Part shown: piece after piece, positions 11,757-26,200 of the stretch
Layout of the letters: every line of letters starts with the position of its first letter
How positions within the stretch are numbered: the stretch's first letter is position 1
DNA from: Paguma larvata
Taxonomy: Eukaryota; Chordata; Mammalia; Carnivora; Viverridae
Reading direction: 5' to 3'
Length of the DNA stretch: 64,000 nt
Assembly (NCBI GenBank): GCA_030068075.1
Contig: CM057844.1
Location: forward strand, 20,506,001-20,570,000
The notes under the pieces: model-generated
The model's database searches: none
What the model was told of the DNA's origin: nothing
The model's input: the letters and a program-made list of their open reading frames with translations, nothing else
Made by a program: the position numbers and the translations under genes

Positions 11757-14196
11757 TGATTTACTTGCTCTGAGAGAGAGAGAGAACTAGCAGGAGGGGG
11801 GCAAAGAGAGTGGGAGAGAGAATCCCAAGCAGGCTCCACACTGTTAGTGCAGAGCCCGATAAGGGGCTCGATCTCATGATCCATGAGATCTTGACCTGGG
11901 CCAAAATCAAGAGTTGGATCCTTAACCAGCTGAGCCACCCAGGCTCCCCTTTTTATTTTTTTTTAAATTTATTTTGAGAGAGGGAGAGTGTGCACACGCA
12001 AATGCAAGGGCGAGAGGGGCAAAGAGAGCGAGCAAATGAGAGAGAATGTGAGTGGGGGAGGGGCAGAGAGGGAGGGAGAGAGAACCCCCAGGGACTCAGG
12101 GCTTATTCTCATGACCTCGAGGTCATGAGCTGAGCTAATAACAAGAGTCAGATGCTTCCCTGTCTCAGCCACCCAGGTGCCCCTCTTCCTTCAGGTATTT
12201 TTAAGTGATCTCTACACCCCACGTAGGGCTCAAACTCCTGACCCTGAGGTCAAGAGTCCCATGCTCTCCCACTGAGCCAGACAGGTGCCCCCCAACAGAA
12301 ACCTATGCTCTTTCGCTATCTCCCGTTTGCCTTGCTCACAAAACAATCCAGGGACTAGCCCATACCCAGGACGTAAGCAGCCTCCTCATGACTTTTGCCG
12401 CTCTGTGGCATGAGATACATCAGAGCTCATGGAATCAGTCCCCGATTAATAGTTACATAATTTACAACCTTCCTGAAGCACATTCACTGGATACATTCTT
12501 AGGAGTTCCTTTGTTCCTTTTTCTATTTTTAAAACGAAATTGCAGGGATTTACACTATACTTTTCCTTCTCTTAATTTTAAGAGTTTTTTTTTCTTCCTA
12601 ATTAGAAAAGCAATACAAACTCACAGCAGATTTTTTTTTCTAAAATGCAAACAAGCAACACGCCCCAAACAATCCACCTTCACCACCCCTGCTCCAAATG
12701 AGTCCCCTTACCACCTTCTGTCAGTTGCAGCAACTATTATCAGTAACCCCGTTTCAAACTTGGGATGCACCCTGCACCCTAGACTCCTCTTCCCTTTCAC
12801 AACTATGTTTTTAGTCTTGCTAATTTTTCTTCAAACTGTTTGAAAACAGTTGCCCTTTTCTCTTCTCCTGTGTTTTTTAAGGAGGCCAGACCCTCACCCC
12901 CACATGGCCCCACTGGTCTCTCCACCCTCAGTGTCCCCTGCTCCTGTACCCCGTCACTGTCTCAAATGCTCCCCTGCCGAGTATCTTAATGCCACCGATT
13001 CCCCAGCACTTAATGCGAAGCTCAAACACCAAGATGCTCTTATTATCTGGCCCTGTGCTGGTCAAACTTGACTGCCCCAGGCTCACCAGGACGCGCACCG
13101 TAGCCTCCCCTGCCCGCCTCTCGTCACGTCAGCTCCTCTGCCCCTCCGAGGGCTGGGGAGAGCGGTACCTGCAGTGCACAGTGATGGGGTGGTTCCCCGA
13201 CTGCTGCTGCTGCTTCTGCACGGCTGCGATGATGCTGATCATGCCCTTGCCGTCGCTGGGGATGCCCACTTCGGGCCAGCCGTGGAAGTGGAACTGCCGG
13301 ATCTGCCGGCTCTTGTTCTCCTTTGGAAGAAGGGGGGTCAGAGATGCAGGGCACCGGGGCTCTCCCTGTGGGAGGAGGCGCACCCCCCAGCCACCTTACC
13401 CTGGTGTTGGTGACTAGGAGGTCTCTGACGGTGTAGCTCTCACACTCCTCCTCCTTCTTCAGCTCCACTGTGATGTCTCCATAGGACACCACCCCATCCG
13501 AGGGCCAGTACTGGGCGCATTTCTCCTGGAGAGACAAAGGGGAGACGTGAGGCACTCGAGATACGATGTGTGATAGAGGCAGGGCGGCCTTCTGAGCTGC
13601 CTGGTCCCCTCAGATAGCCAGCTCTTCCCGGACACACTTCGTCTCCAAGGTACCAAAACCTCAGAGTGTCATTACAGTACTTAATATCACTCCAATTAAC
13701 TTCTGATCCTCACCAGGACATCTACAGTTGACCCTTGAACAACATGGGTTTGAACTGCATGGGCCCATTTATATATAGATTCTTCTGGATAAATACAGTA
13801 TAGTGTAAATGTATTTTCTCTAAGATTTTCTTAATGACATCTTCTTTTTTCTCTAGTTTATTGTGAGAATACAGTACATAAAACATACAAAATATGTGCT
13901 AATGGTTTATGTTACTGGTAAGTCTTCAGGTCATCAGTAGGCTATTAATTACGTTTTTGATGAGTCAAAAGTTATACACAGATTTTTTTTTAATTGAAGT
14001 ATAGTCGACACATAATGTTACATTAATTTCAGGTATATGACATAGTAACTTGGCAAGTCTAAACATTACACCGTGCTCATCCAAGCATAGCTACCATCTG
14101 TCACCATATAACGCTCTTACAATACCACTGACTGTATTCCCTATGCTGTAGCTTTCATCCCTGGGATATACACAGATTTTTTTAATGTTTATTTTT

Positions 14197-14238
<42 letters not shown>

Positions 14239-17200
14239 GCACGAGCAGGGGAGGGACAGGGAGAGAGGGAGACACAGAATCCGAAGCACAGAGCCTGACG
14301 CAGGGCTTGAACCCACAGACTGTGAGATCATGACCTGAGCCGAAGTCAGACGCTTAACTGACTGAGCCACCCAGGCGCCCCTACAGATTTTTGACTGCAC
14401 AAGGTGGAAACGGGGTGCTGGGGGTTGAACAACCCCCATGTTGCTCAAGGGTCAACTGTATATTTAAAAACTTAATTCCCTTACTGGACATCATCCCTTA
14501 ACCTTTTGGTGTTATTTAAAGTCTAATTTGCAATATGTTACAGTATCTCTAAAGAGCTCTGACCATCACCTCAGCTGCATCCAACACTCAATGGCAGGTG
14601 GAGGGAAAGGTCTTTGCTCCAATTCCCCACCACCCCTTGCTCCCTTGGAGTGTTTCCACACCTTACAGATGCTTACACAGGTCCGACTGCTAAGCCAGAG
14701 ACACTGACCCCCGTGACGTTCGCACCCAGCCATGGCGCTCTGGACAGCACAGGCCACAGCACCCTTTCATCCTTTTCCTTTTTTTTTTTTTTAAATGTCT
14801 ATTTATTTTTGAGAGAGACAGAGAGTGAGCAGGGGAGGGGCAGAAAGAGAGGGAGACACAGAATCTGATGCAGGCTCCAGCTCCAAGCTGTCAGCACGGA
14901 GCCCGATGTGGGGCTCGATCACATGAACCATGAGATCATGACCTGGGCGGAAGTTGGATACTCAACCAACTGAGCCACCCTGGCCCTGCATCATCCCTTT
15001 CCTCTTTGTTTTTGTTCTTTTTTTTGAGAGAGAGAGAGAGAGTGAGAGAGAGAGAGTGAGAGAGAGAGGGAGGGACTGGGGGAGAGGGGCAGAGGAGAGA
15101 GGAGAATCGTGAGCAGGCTCCATGCTCAGCATGAAGCCCAACATGGGGCTTGATCCCATGACCCTTGGACCATGACCTCAACCAGTCAGCTCAACGGACT
15201 GAGCCACCCAGGCTCCCCTCCTCTTTATCTTTTGAACCTATAATGGCACCCGCATTTCTGTCCTTGCTAGTGAGCAGGGGATGGTTTATGCCCTGTCTTT
15301 GCTGGCATCTGGCTCAATTTCCTCTACAGCTCCTTGTGGGCAGCGACTGCCACCTTTCATCTGTGTCTCTGGCACCTTGCACACTGCCTGCATGCGGTCG
15401 GCACTCAGTATCTGGTAAATGAATTTGTTCAATAAATACAAAAATAAAACAATACAGTTATACTCTCCATTTCTTTAGAGCATTTTGGGGAAGATCTCAG
15501 ATACGTCACTACTGGCATGTAAAAAATCCTCAACCATAAATGAATGTACTTTTATGTTCATTGGAAAAATTATGAGTAGAAAAATGAAAATCACCAATAG
15601 TCTCTCAAGTCCAAATAAAATAATGATTAAAAGTCCATTTTAGTGACGCTTCTTGCTTTTCAAATGTGTAATCATTCATTGCTCCCTTCATAAATGATGT
15701 TGAGCTCATTTTAAAACATAGAATTATCAAAGTGGTGGATCACGGAAATTTCATAGACCAGTGCTTTTCCATGTGCCCACTGGGAGCCCTGGGGATGCCT
15801 TGGGGGTTGGGGCTCTGGGACCTCTTCTCAGTAAGAACACCTTAAAAAAAATTCTAATTAAGGCTCTTAAGCAAGAGATTATGTTGGTTTTTAGGGCATT
15901 AGTGAGTGGAATGAGTTTTGGTGCCATAGTTCCCTCCCAACACTGCCTTTACACAGTTTACCAGTTAGGACTGAAGACTGGTAAACCATTACACATTAAA
16001 ACCATTACAAGTGCTAAGATCCACATGGGCTTGAGAGAAATGGAGTGTATGAGCTAGAAGCACATCATGACTAGAAAAAGAAATGGTATGGTCCCACAGC
16101 TGTTGGCTTTCAGGTACCTGAGACCTTAGTCTCAGTGGTGAGGCACGACAGAGAAGGAAAGGAGCACACTGGAAGGAGGCCCCAGGAATACAGAGTAAGG
16201 AAACAAGAGAATCCTCTCTCTCTCTTTTTAATGTTTATTTATTTTGAGAGAGAGAGAGAGAGGGAGTAAGAGAATCCTGAGCAGGTTCCGTGCTGTTGGT
16301 GCAGAGCATGATGTGGGGCTTGATCCCACGACCCTGCGATCATGACTTGAGCTGAAGTCAAGACTTGGATGCTTAACCAACTTAGCCACCCAGGCGCCCC
16401 AAGGTAGTCCTCTCTTAAAACTGTGGACAGGGAGTTGGTCAGCAGTAAAAGCAATCGGGGAGACTCCTGTGGCTAGTCTGACGAATGGGGACAACCCCCC
16501 AGGGTGATTAGACATGGTCGGGATCAACCAGGAGGTTCAGATCGGTGCTGTAGAGGGCGTTTCAAGGTGACAGTTTTGTAGGGGAGCAGAGAAGGTGTGC
16601 TGTGAGGAGACAAGCCTGGTAAACTTGCGGGGTTAGCATTTAAGGGATGATATAAAGAGAAGTCACGTAAGACAATTACAGAGTTTGGAACAGTGGTGGC
16701 AACTCATTCTGCTCAGCCAAGTGAAGGTTACAGGGTTTATTTAATTTAGCTCTTCTAGCGGGCACAACACAAACAGAGTAAGCAGGCTGGACTTAAAAAA
16801 AAAAAAGAGCGGTTTCTGAAGTGGCACTGGTTCAGGAGGCTGAGGTAAGCCGCTGGAAGGCGAAGTTTTGAGGGAGAAGCCTCTGGAATACTCATCAAGA
16901 ACAGCATCAGTTTAGAAATCTACTGGGGTGACCCTTCTCTGGGCCAAAGAAGAACCCCCCTCCTTAGCAGGCAGAACGGGGCCTGAGGAATCCAGAAGAG
17001 AGGTCAGCAGTTGTATCCACTGATGCCCAGGGCTACAGAGGCCTTGGGATCCTGCTGAGGAGGGAGATGCGAGCTGGAGACCAGGCCTGTGCAGAACGCA
17101 AAGCAAGGACGAAGATGGGACCCTCCTCTCAGGGAGTAGGCTGTGACCCGTCTCAGAAGCCATGCCCCGCTCAGCAGCTAAAGGGAAGAAGGGAACGAGG

Positions 17201-20200
17201 GAAGAGGAACGAGGGAAAACGGAAACTGGACTTAAACTGGGCAAGTGAAGCTGTGAGGAAGAACAATGTCAAGTCTTGGGGCTGGCCATCAACATGAAAG
17301 GGCCCTAAATTTTTATGCATGGGTAAAATTTCCCTCAAGAGCTCAGGAAGCTCAAAATGGATCTTAAGGAGTGACCACAGTTAAGTTTGTATTTTCAAAA
17401 CGATCTCCGGCTGCCATGTGAACTGACTAGAAGAGGGCAGGAATGGAAGCAGGCAGACAGGCTGCCGGCCACTTCAGTGGTGCAGGTGAGGGGACGGTGG
17501 TTTCTAGGACGGGCCAGTAGTTCCACTGGAGAGAAGTGGATATGGTCAGCGCGGGTCAGGTCTCGCCGGTGTGAGGAGCGAGGAGAGGGGAGCAATGAAG
17601 GGAACTCCTGGACTTCTCACTGAACGAGCGGGGAGAAGGCAGTTCCACTTACTGAGATGGGAAGACTGCGGTGGACTAGGGCGGGGGAGGAGGAAATCTG
17701 GTTTCACCTGGGCCAGGTGGAGTTCGAGACCCTCAGCAGAGAGCCCTGTGAGGATATCAAGCAGGTACATGGATACACGACAGGGAAGCGGGGGCTGGGT
17801 TAGGCACACAGATCTGGGGCACTCTGGCACACACACAGCACCTCGAGCCACAGGGCCAGACGAGGTCCTCCAAAGATAGTGTGTTAAGACAAACGACAGA
17901 GGGTTAAGGCCTGAGTCTCAGACACTTCAGTGATTAAAAGGTCACGCAGAGGAGGAGGTGGTCACAAAGAAAAGGAAAGAAGCTGCCAGGCCAGTGAGGG
18001 GGTGATATTATAGGATTCAAAGGAAGAGAGTGTTCTGAGGAGGAGGGAGGCGTTCAGTGTTTCAGACGCTGCTATAAAAGGACCAGAGAGACGAGAGAGA
18101 AAAAAGCCTCTGGAATGGCAAGAGGGCAGTCACCAGTGACCCTGACTGAGAAGGAACAGGATGAGGACAGAACTCCAAGGGAGGAAGCCAACTCCTCAAA
18201 GGAGTTGTGCTGGGAAGGGAAGGGTACAGAGAAGCGGGGTACAGAGGGAAGGAACTATGGGACAGCAGAGTTTCATTTTGTAAAGACAGGAAGTGCAACA
18301 GCGCATAGGCTGGCTCGGGTAACCAGTAGCTACTGACGGGGGCAATGGTTGGGGAGCGCTGTAGCAACACACGTGAGAGGCCCCGGCCTCTCAGGAGGGG
18401 AGGGCCCTGGCACAGTGGACGGGCGGACAGAGAGGGGCAGGGACCCCCACCCACTGCAACGGGAGAGAAACAGAGAGAATGGCTACGGACCTGAGCAGGC
18501 TGGGTGCTTTCGGGAGGGAGATGAGCCTGTTCGTGTCTGATTTCTTAGAGAAAAAGAGCCAGGTTGCGAGAAGGTGCCATGAAAGTAAGAGACTGTGAGG
18601 GAAAACAGATGTCAGCGAGGGAAGGACTATAATAACGACCAATCCCAAACCCTGGTGAGAGTAAGGAGGAAGGTGAGAACATGAGCGGGGAGTCGCAGGC
18701 TGAGAAAGTGGAGTTGGTGGCTCTGAAAGAGGACCTCAACCACCTCCATTTCGATCTCCGTCTGTACTTTCTCACTGACTAATTCTCCTTCCAGCTTCTC
18801 CCTTAACTCAGGCAAAAGACTCGGCAAGCAAAGCATCTGGGGATGAGAACCGAAATTATCCCTGAGGCAGTAACGACTGCCCTGACTTCAGCAAGACCCC
18901 ATGTCTGACCCCAAGACAACGACTGACCTGACCCTTTCGCCCACCTGCACGTACCCACTGAACTTTGTCCCACAGCTTCCTTCTATGAACCTAGAAATAC
19001 TGTCAGCACTTTGGAGACAGTCTTTGAGATGTTAGTTGGCTATCGTCCTGGTGTCGGCTCACTGAAATAAACTCCTTTCTTGTTTCACCTCCACTCGTGT
19101 CTCTCGGCCTGTGGATTTTATCAGTGCTGAGTGGTGAACCTGGTCTGTGTGGGAGCCCTGGAGCCAGGTGCTCTTGTGCCCCCGGGCCCTGCCACAGCTC
19201 TAGGGTCTTGGTGAAGAGAAAAGCTTACTGGAGTAAGAGGAGGAGAGTAGTGAGGTCGGTGCTCAGCAGATGGTAAGCAGGGCAGGACCCAGGGTTGAGA
19301 TCCCAAAGGCAGCGCAGATATGGGCAGGGACGGGCTGTGATTTGATTGGGTGGCTGAGCGAGCAGAGAGGCCGAAAGACCAAGCGTGGACCATGTGGATC
19401 ACCCACATGGATACTTACGCCTTCAAGAGCAGGGGTAGGCCTCAGACCAGAGGACACCAAAGGGCAATAAGGCAGGTATTAAAATCAGTGGCGGAGGATG
19501 GGAGATGGGGAAAACAGATGCTCAAGTCCGGCAGCAGAATACCTGGGAACGGGACTTCAATCTCAGATTTATGTTTTCAGGTTATGGATTCTGGATAAAG
19601 ATAGCCTAGAGAAGCTGTAGCAGAAGGTTTTGTGTCTTTTCTCCTGCTGCCTTTAACCTCCTCCCCTAGATAGCTCCTAGTCTCTTGCATGGTCCAAGGC
19701 TGACAACAGTGAGGAGGACAGAGCTTTATGGCAGATGTCCACGGCCATCTCGTTCTACTGACACTTTGGATAAGTGGCACACAACCTCGGGTTGGGCTGA
19801 TCTCCTGCAGAAACTGCTAGAACTGCTCACTAGGATGAACAGTCCAGTTTACTGCTGTTGAGGGCACCTAGGCCTCACAAGCATCTTGGTGGACCCCTTT
19901 GGTTAAGACAGAGCAGGAAAAGAAAACAGGGAGAAGAGGGCTTTGGATTTTAAGTTTTAGTTCTTTTGGGATTTTAATGTATATAAAATTTACATTTTGG
20001 GATTAAGACTTTTTCCTTGGGAATTTAAAATCAGGCGTGGGGAGTAGTGGTGTCATGTTGTATAAATGCAGAGACCTTTCATCATATCATTTAGGCGTAT
20101 TGTGTTAGTATCCCGGCTACACTTGACAAGATGAACGAGAGATGGAACAGAAAGTGGAATTCGGTCTTAGGGGGCAGTGAGAATGTCATTAATATCCTGT

Positions 20201-23200
20201 TCTGATTCATTTCAGAAGCTTCTGAGGGAAAGAGCTGCCACCTGTCTCACTGGCCCTGCAAAGAGAGGGGCATAAGGGCGAGTGGTAGGAACAGGCCTCA
20301 ATCAATTGACTAAATACCTATGTATTTAGTGAGGTATTCACTGGGCCACATTTTATTACAGGGCAGTGGACTGAGAGATGATACTTGCCATCCCAGCTCC
20401 TCTGCCTGCAACTTGGGCCTGTCCATCAAGGCTCTGGGGCAGGGAGTGTGGGGATAACCTCGCGCAGGTCCGCGGTTTGCCTGCACCTTCCACCCTAGCT
20501 TATTACAGAGAGCCAGGAGACACACATCCAGTTCCTGGTAACACACTAGTTCAGCGCACAACTGCAGAGCCAGCAACTGTGCCCCAAGACTCCGCTTCAT
20601 CAATACTGTTACTAACGATAGACGAAGACCCAAGAAGTATGTCTGTTGATTAGAGACATGATGGAAATCTGGAAAGAAGAGCTAATGTGCTAAATGATTA
20701 AAACTGAAAAAACTCTTGACATACAGAACATCAGGGTGTGCAAATATGTATAAAACTATCCCAAGATTAAACCAAACTGTACAAGTACAGAATGGGGAAG
20801 ATGTAGCTAGCTGGTAACAACTAACATTAAGATATATTTAGTGATTTTCATTTTTAATTGGTTGCAAATTCAGTGAGTCATAGTGGGTGCCACCCTTATT
20901 CCTACCCTGCGCAGCCCATGTCATCTCTTCACTATCTTTTGGGACAGACCCCTTGTCACCATCCCTGAGTCTAGGCCACAGCAGTACTGCCACAGCCTCC
21001 TCTCTGCCTTTGGTGTGCTTGTTTCTATTCTGTTCTCACTGAGCCAGAGGGACTTTCAAAAAAACCCACAAATCTGATATTGTGAAGGGCTCTTAAACTG
21101 CCCTATAAAGTCCAGACTGTTCACTATGGCTCAGAGATCTGTATCACCAGGCCCCTGCTAGCTTCTCTCGATGCTGATCCCTGTTAAGTCACGTGCCAGG
21201 CATAACGAAGCAACCATTTACTGCACTCTCGCCACAGCAGAAGAGTTTTTAAGATCATACATACTGTGTGAACACACACTGGGCCACCCAGCAGTACAGA
21301 GAGGTGGGGGTGGGAGATGGGTGGAGAAGAGCGATCCCTGAGATTGAAAGTGCTCAGCAGAGGCTCATGGGGACTCAGGAGTCCAGGAGATTTCCTATCG
21401 TGAATGGGGCTGACCTAAGGGGGCTTCTACGGTCCCTCATATTCAGAGTTCCTGATGATTCTACCTTTTAAATGACTTGAGGACATTTTTCTTTAAAAGA
21501 TTTCCTTGTTAATTTAATGTTAACTTACAAATTTCTTCTTTTGGTTATTTCTCAAGTTCCACTGTTTCCTTTACTGTAGTCTGCAAAGAGGCAACTCACC
21601 CTCCCACAGTCCTTTGGTTCATTTTTCTGGCCTGGAAGGCACCCTCTTCCTAGGGACACTCAGGAACTCCACATCAGAGCCTTGGTCTGGCTCTGCCTCC
21701 CTCGTTTCACCAGCTCGGCCCCTGCCAGAGGAGTGGTAGGAGGAGGTGCGCACAAAGCTAGGCTCAGGGCGCAGTGTATTCAGGACAGAAGTAAAAGGGT
21801 GGGAACTGTCTGGGGGCTCAGACCACACTGGCCTTCTAGTCCTGAGAGAAGCTCCAGACTGCTCACACATCAACTGCCTGGATATGGCTCTTTGGACAGT
21901 TTAAGCCAAACATATCTTCTTAGCTCCCCTCCACCCCTGTTCCTGTGGTCTCTTTCTCCCACAGCCCAGGACCTCTTTGAGCTCACCTGGCCTCTCTCCT
22001 CCAGTTCTGTTAGCATCACGATAGAGCAGGATTTCCACTCCCAGATCATTCGCCAGAAGTCCTCAATGGTGTGGAGCAGAGGGCCCTGGCTGGCGATGTA
22101 GGAGTCCTTCTGTCGGTAGCCCTGTGCAGGCCAGGCCGATGGCAGGAGTAAGGCAGTTAACCAGGGAGGGGAGAGCAAAGAAGACAGGCTACTAGGATGG
22201 GATGGGGCTGCTTGGAGGCAAACTCGTCCCAGGCAGAGCTCCCCTTTGGTCAAGGACCAAACCTTGTCTGACACGCTGGTCCCTTTTTAGGAGGATGAGG
22301 GATGGGGGTTCAGAGCTGGGATGCAGAGTACAGGTATGTGAAGGACAAGAGGCTTTTAGTCTTTGGTGTGTGCTGTGAGCTTTCCCCTCCAGTTATCCCT
22401 CTGGTGTGTGGCCTCTGCTTCCTCCCCACCTCCTGCTCTCTGGGGCCTGACAGACCTAGTGTACAGGTTGGTATCAGTTCTGTGTTTGTTGACTGACCAA
22501 AGACAATCCTCCCAAGCACTGGGAGGGCGGCACTGCAAGGCCCGGCTGAGGCTCCGTGGAGGGTGGGGAGCTCCGGGGATACAGCTACCACTTACATCAA
22601 TGAAGGATGCATTCACGTAGTCGGTGTTCTCCTCACCCCTCTTAACTGGAATGATCACTCTGTTGAATTCATCTGCAGGAAGGACAGCAGCTGTGGCTCC
22701 CCAACATCACCTCCTGGCTCTCTCTCAGTCTTTCCTTCCCACCCATCCCAGCTGGGCGGTAACATGCCTGTTCCCAGCGCAGTAGGGAGAAACCCTTTGG
22801 CCTTCATGCTTTTTCATCTCCAGAAGCCACTGAAGAACTGAGAGTGACAAGAGGCAGTGCCCTAATTCTTGTCTCCAAGGTGATCATTAATTAGTACCTG
22901 AGAAGTGGAAGGGGTGAAGGGGAAGGGGGAGCAGGGCACTAAGGCTTTGGGGTGGGAGAGGGCTCTTACATGGAATGATCTGTAAAACCCGGTTCTTCTT
23001 CATGTTGGCTGGAAGGTTTCCAGTCCGCATCTTGTCATTCTGGATTTTGATTGATGTTAATTTCTGAATTGGGAAGGAGAGGGAAAATGTTACTTGGCAA
23101 GATTATGCCCGTCACTGGACCTGCATCCCTAGGCCACTCTGGTTGCACACTGCTCCTCGCTGGGGCCCTGACCTCCATTTCCACATTTTCTTGCTGGAAC

Positions 23201-26200
23201 ACGGTTCCTTCTGTTGTACGCTCAGCAAAGAAGCCGAGAACAAGTGTTTGGGAAACACTGCCTTGGGAGCTCCTGCGGACCCTTCTGGGATTCCCTGGGA
23301 CTGGGACTTTACGATCCTGAGGCAAGGGTACCTAGCTTCACAGGAAGGGGAGTGCCTGCCTCTCCTCGCTCCCTGCTGCTCCACCAGAGGGAGACTCGAC
23401 TCTTTAAAAAAACCTTACTCGAATGTACATGTTCCCTTCTCCTGATTCTGAGGCTCCTTCTTGATCCTGGCTACTCGAAGTGTAGCCCAGAAACCAGCAT
23501 CAGTCTCATTGCGTTAGAAAGGAAAACTCTCAGGCCCTAACTCTGTTTCCCCCTGCTGAATCAGAACCTGCACCTTAACAGGATCCTGGGGTCGTGTGTG
23601 CGCCATTACAGTTTGGGAACTGCTTTAAGGGATGTGGTTTTTCCCACTGCAACCAGAAATCTCTTCTTGTATTGACAAGACTGTGACATGTTCCTTAGGT
23701 GTGCTAAGAACCATTGCCTAATGGCACACAGCAGAGGTCAGCAATCTATGGTCCCTGAGCCAAGTATGATCTGCTGCCTATAAATAAACTTTTCTGGAAA
23801 CACAGCCATGCTTATCTGTTTACATAGCATCTATAGCTTCTTTTATGCTCCAGCAACAGTTTTAAGTAGTTACAACAGAAACCATATGGCCTGCAAAGCC
23901 TAAAATATCTACTGTCTGGTCCTTATAGGAAAGGTTTGCTGTTCTTATGCATTATAAGAACTGAGGGACTTAAAAAAAAATACTGTTTTCTTTTTCTTTC
24001 TTCCTAACAGAACCAAGTGATTTTAACGTGCAGGATGGGTTGAAAGTGACTGGTTATGAGTAAAGGCCCAGAAACCCACCTCCTTAACCACCCACATACC
24101 TCACACAAGGGGATTCCTCAGAGCACGTGGATCCTTCAGTCTGAATGAAGGAGTTCAGCTCCAACTCACCTTAAACTCCTCCTCTAATCCATTGTTGCTG
24201 GTCCCTGGGATTTTGTTGTAAATTTTCTGCAGATGTGTCTCTAGAGAGGTCACCTCTAGTTCTGTATCTCCATAGAGATAATGCTCCAGAAGGGCTTGGT
24301 AAATGAAGACATACTGCATCTGAAACACCGCGGTGCCCGAGTTCCCAGTTACATACAACATGGTCTCTGCGGTGCTAGATCACATCCTCCTGCCCCCAGT
24401 TCATGCCAGTCACCTCTCCTTTGACCCTAGCAGGAATAAAACTATTTGCTCTCATCCCAGGTCAGTGGGGCAGGACCTGAAATGCCTGAGTCCCTCTGGG
24501 GGTGCTTCACTTGGGAGGGAGGGTCCTACTCAAGCAGCCTCCTAGAGTGGAAGTCTGGAGAGGACAAATCCAATTCCTGCTCATTCTGACAACACTCATC
24601 TAATAGTCTGAAGGGGCTGTCTAAATCCAGTGACACAAAAAACCTGTGCCAGATTCCCTTCCGGCGCTGTGTCCTTTGAACCCCAGGCCCCAACTATGAG
24701 CAGATTGTTGCTCTGTGGGCAAGGCCACTGCTGCTTCTGGATGTGGTCAAGCTGTGTCACAACTCTGTGGACACTGGTTCTCTCGACTGCCTGCATGCTT
24801 CTCTCGGGACCTGTTCCTTATCCTTAGGAGTCTAGTGCAAATGACACCTGCCTTCCTAATTCCTGTAGGCACAACCTCCTCTTGCTCCATGTCTCTTTTA
24901 ATACGTAATTTAAAGGGTCCTTCATTACACTGCATGCTGATCATTTACAATAACCTAGGAGGCTGAGTAACCCATGAGGCTAGCGGATGTTTTGTCCTGG
25001 ATTGCCCCCACCCTCACCTTACCCACAAATCACTCACATCTGTTTGCACCATCTGGCAGCGCTGTGCCCGGATCCGGCTCACGAAGCCATACACGTCCAC
25101 TTTCCGCTCTGTATGCATCATGTCCAGCATGGCATCAATGACAACAAAGGTACCTGTACGCCCTACACCCGCACTGTAGCCAGAGAGCAGGGGTGTTACT
25201 GGGATGGCCAGCATGCGGTGAGGGAGCATACAGGGAGGGGGCAGCATAGGCCGGGGCTCTTTCTTCAGGCCATTTAAATTCTCATTCTGAATGGTGACTA
25301 GCAGCTGTAACTCTCCTGGAGCCAACAATCCTACTGTACCTTGGACTCTGTACCCTTACTTACTAGGACCAGGGAACCTCAACACTTAGAAATGTCAGAA
25401 GGCTCCAAGTACACAAAGCAGCACTCAATCTAGCTGTCTGGCTTCATAGCGGTGGTGTCCCCATCCCCAATCTTGGATGACTACCCTTCCTTCTTTCCTC
25501 AAATGCTCTCTACTCAGCACCAAAACTTGAGGAGTCTCTCTGGCTGCTGTCCCACGACTCTAGCAGCTTATCTGCTTTGTGCTAGCCTCCTCTCCTCAGC
25601 CAGGGCCCCTGCGCTTTCCCCTGCTCTAACCATGGGGGCAGAATATGGTATAAATGGGAAGCCAAGGGTCAGCCACACTGACCTGCAGTGGACCACGATG
25701 GCCCCTGCATACTGAGGGTTACAGGCTTTCACCTTCTTGAGGAACTTGAGCATGCCGATCGGGGTGAAAGGCACCCCAAAGTCTGGCCAGCTGGTAAAGT
25801 GGAACTGAGTGATGAGACGCTGTGGCTTCCTGTTGGTCATGTCGCCCACCTGTGGAGGGAGGAGATCCTGTGTGTTGGGCCTGATAGCCTGGGGTAGGGG
25901 ACTGCCAGGGGAGGGGAGGCTTGGGGGCCAGGGCCAGCTGTGATTGTCAGTGACAATGGGGAGATGAGAGCGAACCCAAGGAAGTGTTAACTATGGATAG
26001 AGGATCTCCTCCCAGGAACCCCATGGGGGTAGGCAGGGCTGTTAAAATTATTCTCAGTGGACAGATGTGAAACGTGAAACTCTGAAGTTGAGGGAACCTG
26101 TCAAGGTCTCAGGACTAATTAACGGCAAGATCAGAACTAAAATGCAGGTCTCCCAACTCTTGATAAGTCCCCTTTTCATAGGACCACACTGCCCTGCAGC

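Larger units (their letters stand above)
13727..14457 (+). mobile_element. Tc1/mariner-like (Tigger-type) DNA transposon fossil with nested insertions
   Basis: Terminal inverted repeats CAGTTGACCCTTGAACAACA (13727) and its inverse (CAGTTGACCCTTGAGCAACA on minus, 14457) are flanked by TA on both sides, the Tc1/mariner target. Inside lie an L1 3' fragment (about 13989-14165) and a felid SINE (14179-14382). No transposase reading frame remains; probably a non-autonomous copy. Confidence 0.75.

Noticed and set aside
12205..12843. Plus-strand open frame of 212 codons
   Set aside because: It starts inside a CAN-SINE and runs through pyrimidine-rich repeat sequence; no domain and no splice context.
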